Of a DNA stretch of 7,811 nt, positions 6,183-7,811 are shown one piece after another; position 1 is the stretch's first letter; the number at the start of each line of letters is the position of its first letter. Origin of the DNA: an uncultured Collinsella sp. (GTDB lineage: Bacteria; Actinomycetota; Coriobacteriia; Coriobacteriales; Coriobacteriaceae); NCBI GenBank assembly GCA_900554905.1, contig USJB01000055.1, positions 1 to 7,811 of the forward strand. The letters run 5' to 3'. The notes under the pieces were generated by a model that was not told where the DNA came from, searched no databases, and saw nothing but the letters and a program-made list of their open reading frames with translations. Position numbers and translations under genes: made by a program.

Positions 6183-7214
6183 ATGGGGCAGATGGTGGTG
6201 CTTTCGGCCGAGGAAGTTTCCAAGGTGCTGACGATCGAGGATGCAATAGCTGCCGTGGAGGAGGCATATCGCCAGAAGGCAACGGGCAAGGGTGTTGCGT
6301 GGCCGATGATATATGAGCAGTTTGAACCCGGTGTGGCCGATATGGATATCCGCTCGGGCGAGTTGGCGGGAAGCGGCCTCTTCGGTCTCAAGCTCACTGC
6401 TTGGTTTTCTCAGAATCCCAAAAAGGGGCTGCCCGAGATCTTTGGCACCACGCTACTGTGCGACAACGCGACGGGCGAGCCGCTGGCGCTGCTTAATGCC
6501 TCCGCCGTCACTGGACTTCGCACCGGTGCCGCCGCTGCGCTCGGTGCCAAGTGGCTGGCTCGGGCGGATGCGTCCAAACTGCTTGTTGCGGGTGCCGGCC
6601 ATATGAGCACCTATATGGTGGCGGGCGTGCTCGCCGCCTGTCCCAAAGTGAGCGAGGTCAAGGTGTGGGAGCCGGTTTCCGACGCCGCGCCCGAGGTCCG
6701 CGTCGAGCGCATGCGAGACGAGGTCGCCCATATCTTGGGCGCCTGCGAGCATGCTCGCGAGGCATCCACCTATTCCATCGAGGCGACGGCCGACGGCCAA
6801 GGTGCTGCGGCAGAGGCCGACATCATCGTGACGATCACGCCGGCGACCAAGCCCATCATCCCCGATGCATGGGTGCGCCCCGGTACGCATATCTCCTGCG
6901 TCGGTGCCGACATGCCCGGCAAGCAGGAGCTCGCCTCGGCGCTTGTCGCCCGTGCCGCTGTTTACGTCGACGACCGCGAGCAATCGGTCGAGTCCGGCGA
7001 GCTGGAGATTCCGGCTGCCGAGGGTGCCATCACGCCCGAGGACATCAAAGCGGAGCTCGGCGAAGTCATCGCCGGTACGGCTACGGGGCGTTCGGATGAC
7101 GAACAGGTGACAGTGTTCGATACGTCGGGCATCGCCGTTCAGGACCTTTCGGCATCGAAAATCGCCTACGACCGCGCCGTCGAGGCGGGGCTGGGCACCG
7201 TGGTGGAACTGTAA
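6183..7214 (+). CDS. Ornithine cyclodeaminase / mu-crystallin family protein
   Basis: A 343-residue NAD(P)-binding enzyme, normal length for the family. Members are cytoplasmic and include ornithine cyclodeaminase, an alanine dehydrogenase and reductases of cyclic or open imines. Visible landmarks: GLFGLKLTAWFSQNPKKGLP with K70, matching the catalytic Lys of ornithine cyclodeaminase; the ATGEPLALLNASAVTGLRTGAAAALGA-like region with R113-T114; the Rossmann loop GAGHMS (G137, G139); TITPATKPII; and VGADMPGKQEL with D243 at the place of the catalytic Asp. The Rossmann loop has Met where many family members have Gln (G-x-G-x-Q). GAGAGGAG just upstream supports ATG 6183. It is followed 24 bases later by an aminotransferase, so the two are probably co-transcribed and act on the same amino or imino acid. 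True ornithine cyclodeaminase activity cannot be claimed from sequence. Confidence 0.88.
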   Translation: MGQMVVLSAEEVSKVLTIEDAIAAVEEAYRQKATGKGVAWPMIYEQFEPGVADMDIRSGELAGSGLFGLKLTAWFSQNPKKGLPEIFGTTLLCDNATGEPLALLNASAVTGLRTGAAAALGAKWLARADASKLLVAGAGHMSTYMVAGVLAACPKVSEVKVWEPVSDAAPEVRVERMRDEVAHILGACEHAREASTYSIEATADGQGAAAEADIIVTITPATKPIIPDAWVRPGTHISCVGADMPGKQELASALVARAAVYVDDREQSVESGELEIPAAEGAITPEDIKAELGEVIAGTATGRSDDEQVTVFDTSGIAVQDLSASKIAYDRAVEAGLGTVVEL

Positions 7215-7238
7215 GAAAGCCAAGGAAAGGAAACGACA

Positions 7239-7811
7239 ATGCAGATCAAGGATTTCGCTGTCGAGCAGTGGATGAACGAGTGGGAGACCAAGTGCACTCA
7301 CAACGTTGCAGAGACGTGCGTCTACTCCCTCACGCTTGACCAGCTGTTCGAGCTTACGAACACCGACAAGAAGGCGTGGCTCGATAGCCTGTGCTCGCGC
7401 CGATTCACCTACGGAGACATCGAGGGGCAGCCCGGCTTCCTCGAGGGGGTCGCGCGTCTCTATAAGACGGTCGAGCCCGGGCATATCGTGCCCACGCACG
7501 GCGCGACCGGTGCCAACTCCCTGGTTATTTCCACGCTTGTCGAACCGGGCGATCATGTAGTCACCGTCAAGCCCACCTACCAGCAGCTTTACTCGATTCC
7601 CGAGATGTGCGGCGCGAAGGTCGATATTCTTCAGCTCGATCGAAATCATGCCGTTCGGCATGCTCACGAACTCGATGAAATCGGGGTTGTGAGAGTACTC
7701 CGTAGGGAAAGTGATTTCGATGCCCGTATCGGTACGAATTTTGTGGTTGCGAGCCAAACGCTGCGCCGCCTTCTTCTCCATAGGTACCTTGTCGGGCAAG
7801 TTTTCGGCTGC
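7239..7811 (+). CDS. PLP-dependent aminotransferase (class I/II fold), N-terminal part; 3' end replaced
   Basis: Starts MQIKDFAVEQWMNEWETKC after a strong AAGGAAAGGA purine-rich site, 24 bases behind the cyclodeaminase-family gene. Residues 1-133 fit a fold-type I aminotransferase, of the kind often labelled capreomycidine-synthase-like: FTYGDIEGQPGFLEGVARLY, the phosphate-binding GATGAN loop, VEPGDHVVTVKPTYQQLY with the cofactor-stacking aromatic, and GAKVDILQL. The frame stays open to the window end, but after about 7637 the translation no longer looks like an aminotransferase: the NPNNPTG-type motif expected within about 30 residues is missing, and the opposite strand reads as a different protein. 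The catalytic Lys region is not present. So roughly a third of the gene is real and the remaining 58 codons are probably foreign sequence read in the wrong frame. Presumably converts an amino acid or keto acid used by its neighbour. Confidence 0.8.
   Translation, partial: MQIKDFAVEQWMNEWETKCTHNVAETCVYSLTLDQLFELTNTDKKAWLDSLCSRRFTYGDIEGQPGFLEGVARLYKTVEPGHIVPTHGATGANSLVISTLVEPGDHVVTVKPTYQQLYSIPEMCGAKVDILQLDRNHAVRHAHELDEIGVVRVLRRESDFDARIGTNFVVASQTLRRLLLHRYLVGQVFGC
7623..7811 (-). pseudogene. C-terminal fragment resembling an NdpA-type 37-kDa nucleoid-associated protein
   Basis: On the minus strand from the window edge, the frame reads AAENLPDKVPMEKKAAQRLARNHKIRTDTGIEITFPTEYSHNPDFIEFVSMPNGMISIELKNI (given here in pieces: HKIRTDTGIEITFP, PDFIEFVSMPNG, MISIELKNI). 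This matches what I recall of the C-terminus of NdpA/YejK-type nucleoid-associated proteins, which end in a similar 'KI-T-GIEI...EF---P-G--SI-IKNIG-I' pattern. The expected last residues and stop codon are absent: the frame runs straight into the antisense of the aminotransferase gene. Codon use is less G/C-biased in third positions than in the rest of the window (ATT, CGT, GAT, ACT, CCT appear). It is only a fragment, probably joined here by recombination or misassembly. Family assignment is moderate. Confidence 0.5.

Noticed and set aside
6453..7799. A 448-codon open frame on the minus strand opposite the cyclodeaminase/aminotransferase genes
   Set aside because: Only its first 55 or so codons look like real protein (the NdpA-like fragment). 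The rest is antisense to well-supported genes and is joined to it by the junction at 7623-7640.
1..7811. CRISPR arrays, tRNA or rRNA genes, or insertion sequences
   Set aside because: No regularly spaced direct repeats, cloverleaf or ribosomal sequences, or transposase motifs were seen on either strand.

Overview
The window is GC-rich (GC-poor only in one intergenic stretch) and strongly biased to G/C in third codon positions. Codon use, gene style and short hairpin-rich intergenic gaps suggest a gut Coriobacteriia, most likely a Collinsella-like actinobacterium. This placement is my inference and rests on no database search. The last ~170-190 bases look different and may not belong to the same locus.

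Layout. (1) 3-1157, plus: the 3' part of a DUF2207-type membrane protein with a glycine-rich tail, followed by a strong intrinsic terminator and a small tandem palindrome resembling a REP element. (2) 1298-1939, minus: a GNAT N-acetyltransferase. (3) 2216-3823, plus: complete purH, the bifunctional enzyme of the last two steps of IMP synthesis, behind a hairpin-rich leader. (4) 3824-4046: a 100-bp imperfect palindrome, a perfect 11-bp inverted repeat and an intrinsic terminator in a row. (5) 4047-4781, plus: a protein I cannot assign to a family. (6) 4800-5965, minus: a PucR/CdaR-type transcriptional regulator broken by an apparent one-base deletion in an A run. (7) 5966-6182: an AT-rich divergent control region with two TTGTA/TACAA dyads. 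(8) 6183-7214, plus: an ornithine cyclodeaminase/mu-crystallin family enzyme. (9) 7239 to the window end, plus: the N-terminal third of a PLP aminotransferase whose homology stops near 7637. (10) 7623-7811, minus: what looks like the C-terminus of an NdpA-type nucleoid-associated protein abutting it.

The most coherent functional unit is the divergent pair formed by the PucR-type regulator and the cyclodeaminase/aminotransferase operon, probably a small regulated amino-acid or imino-acid pathway. The regulator frameshift and the abrupt junction at 7623-7640 are the two anomalies most worth checking; both could be assembly or sequencing artefacts rather than biology. I saw no CRISPR array, tRNA, rRNA or insertion sequence, and nothing I would confidently call a new defence or mobile system.
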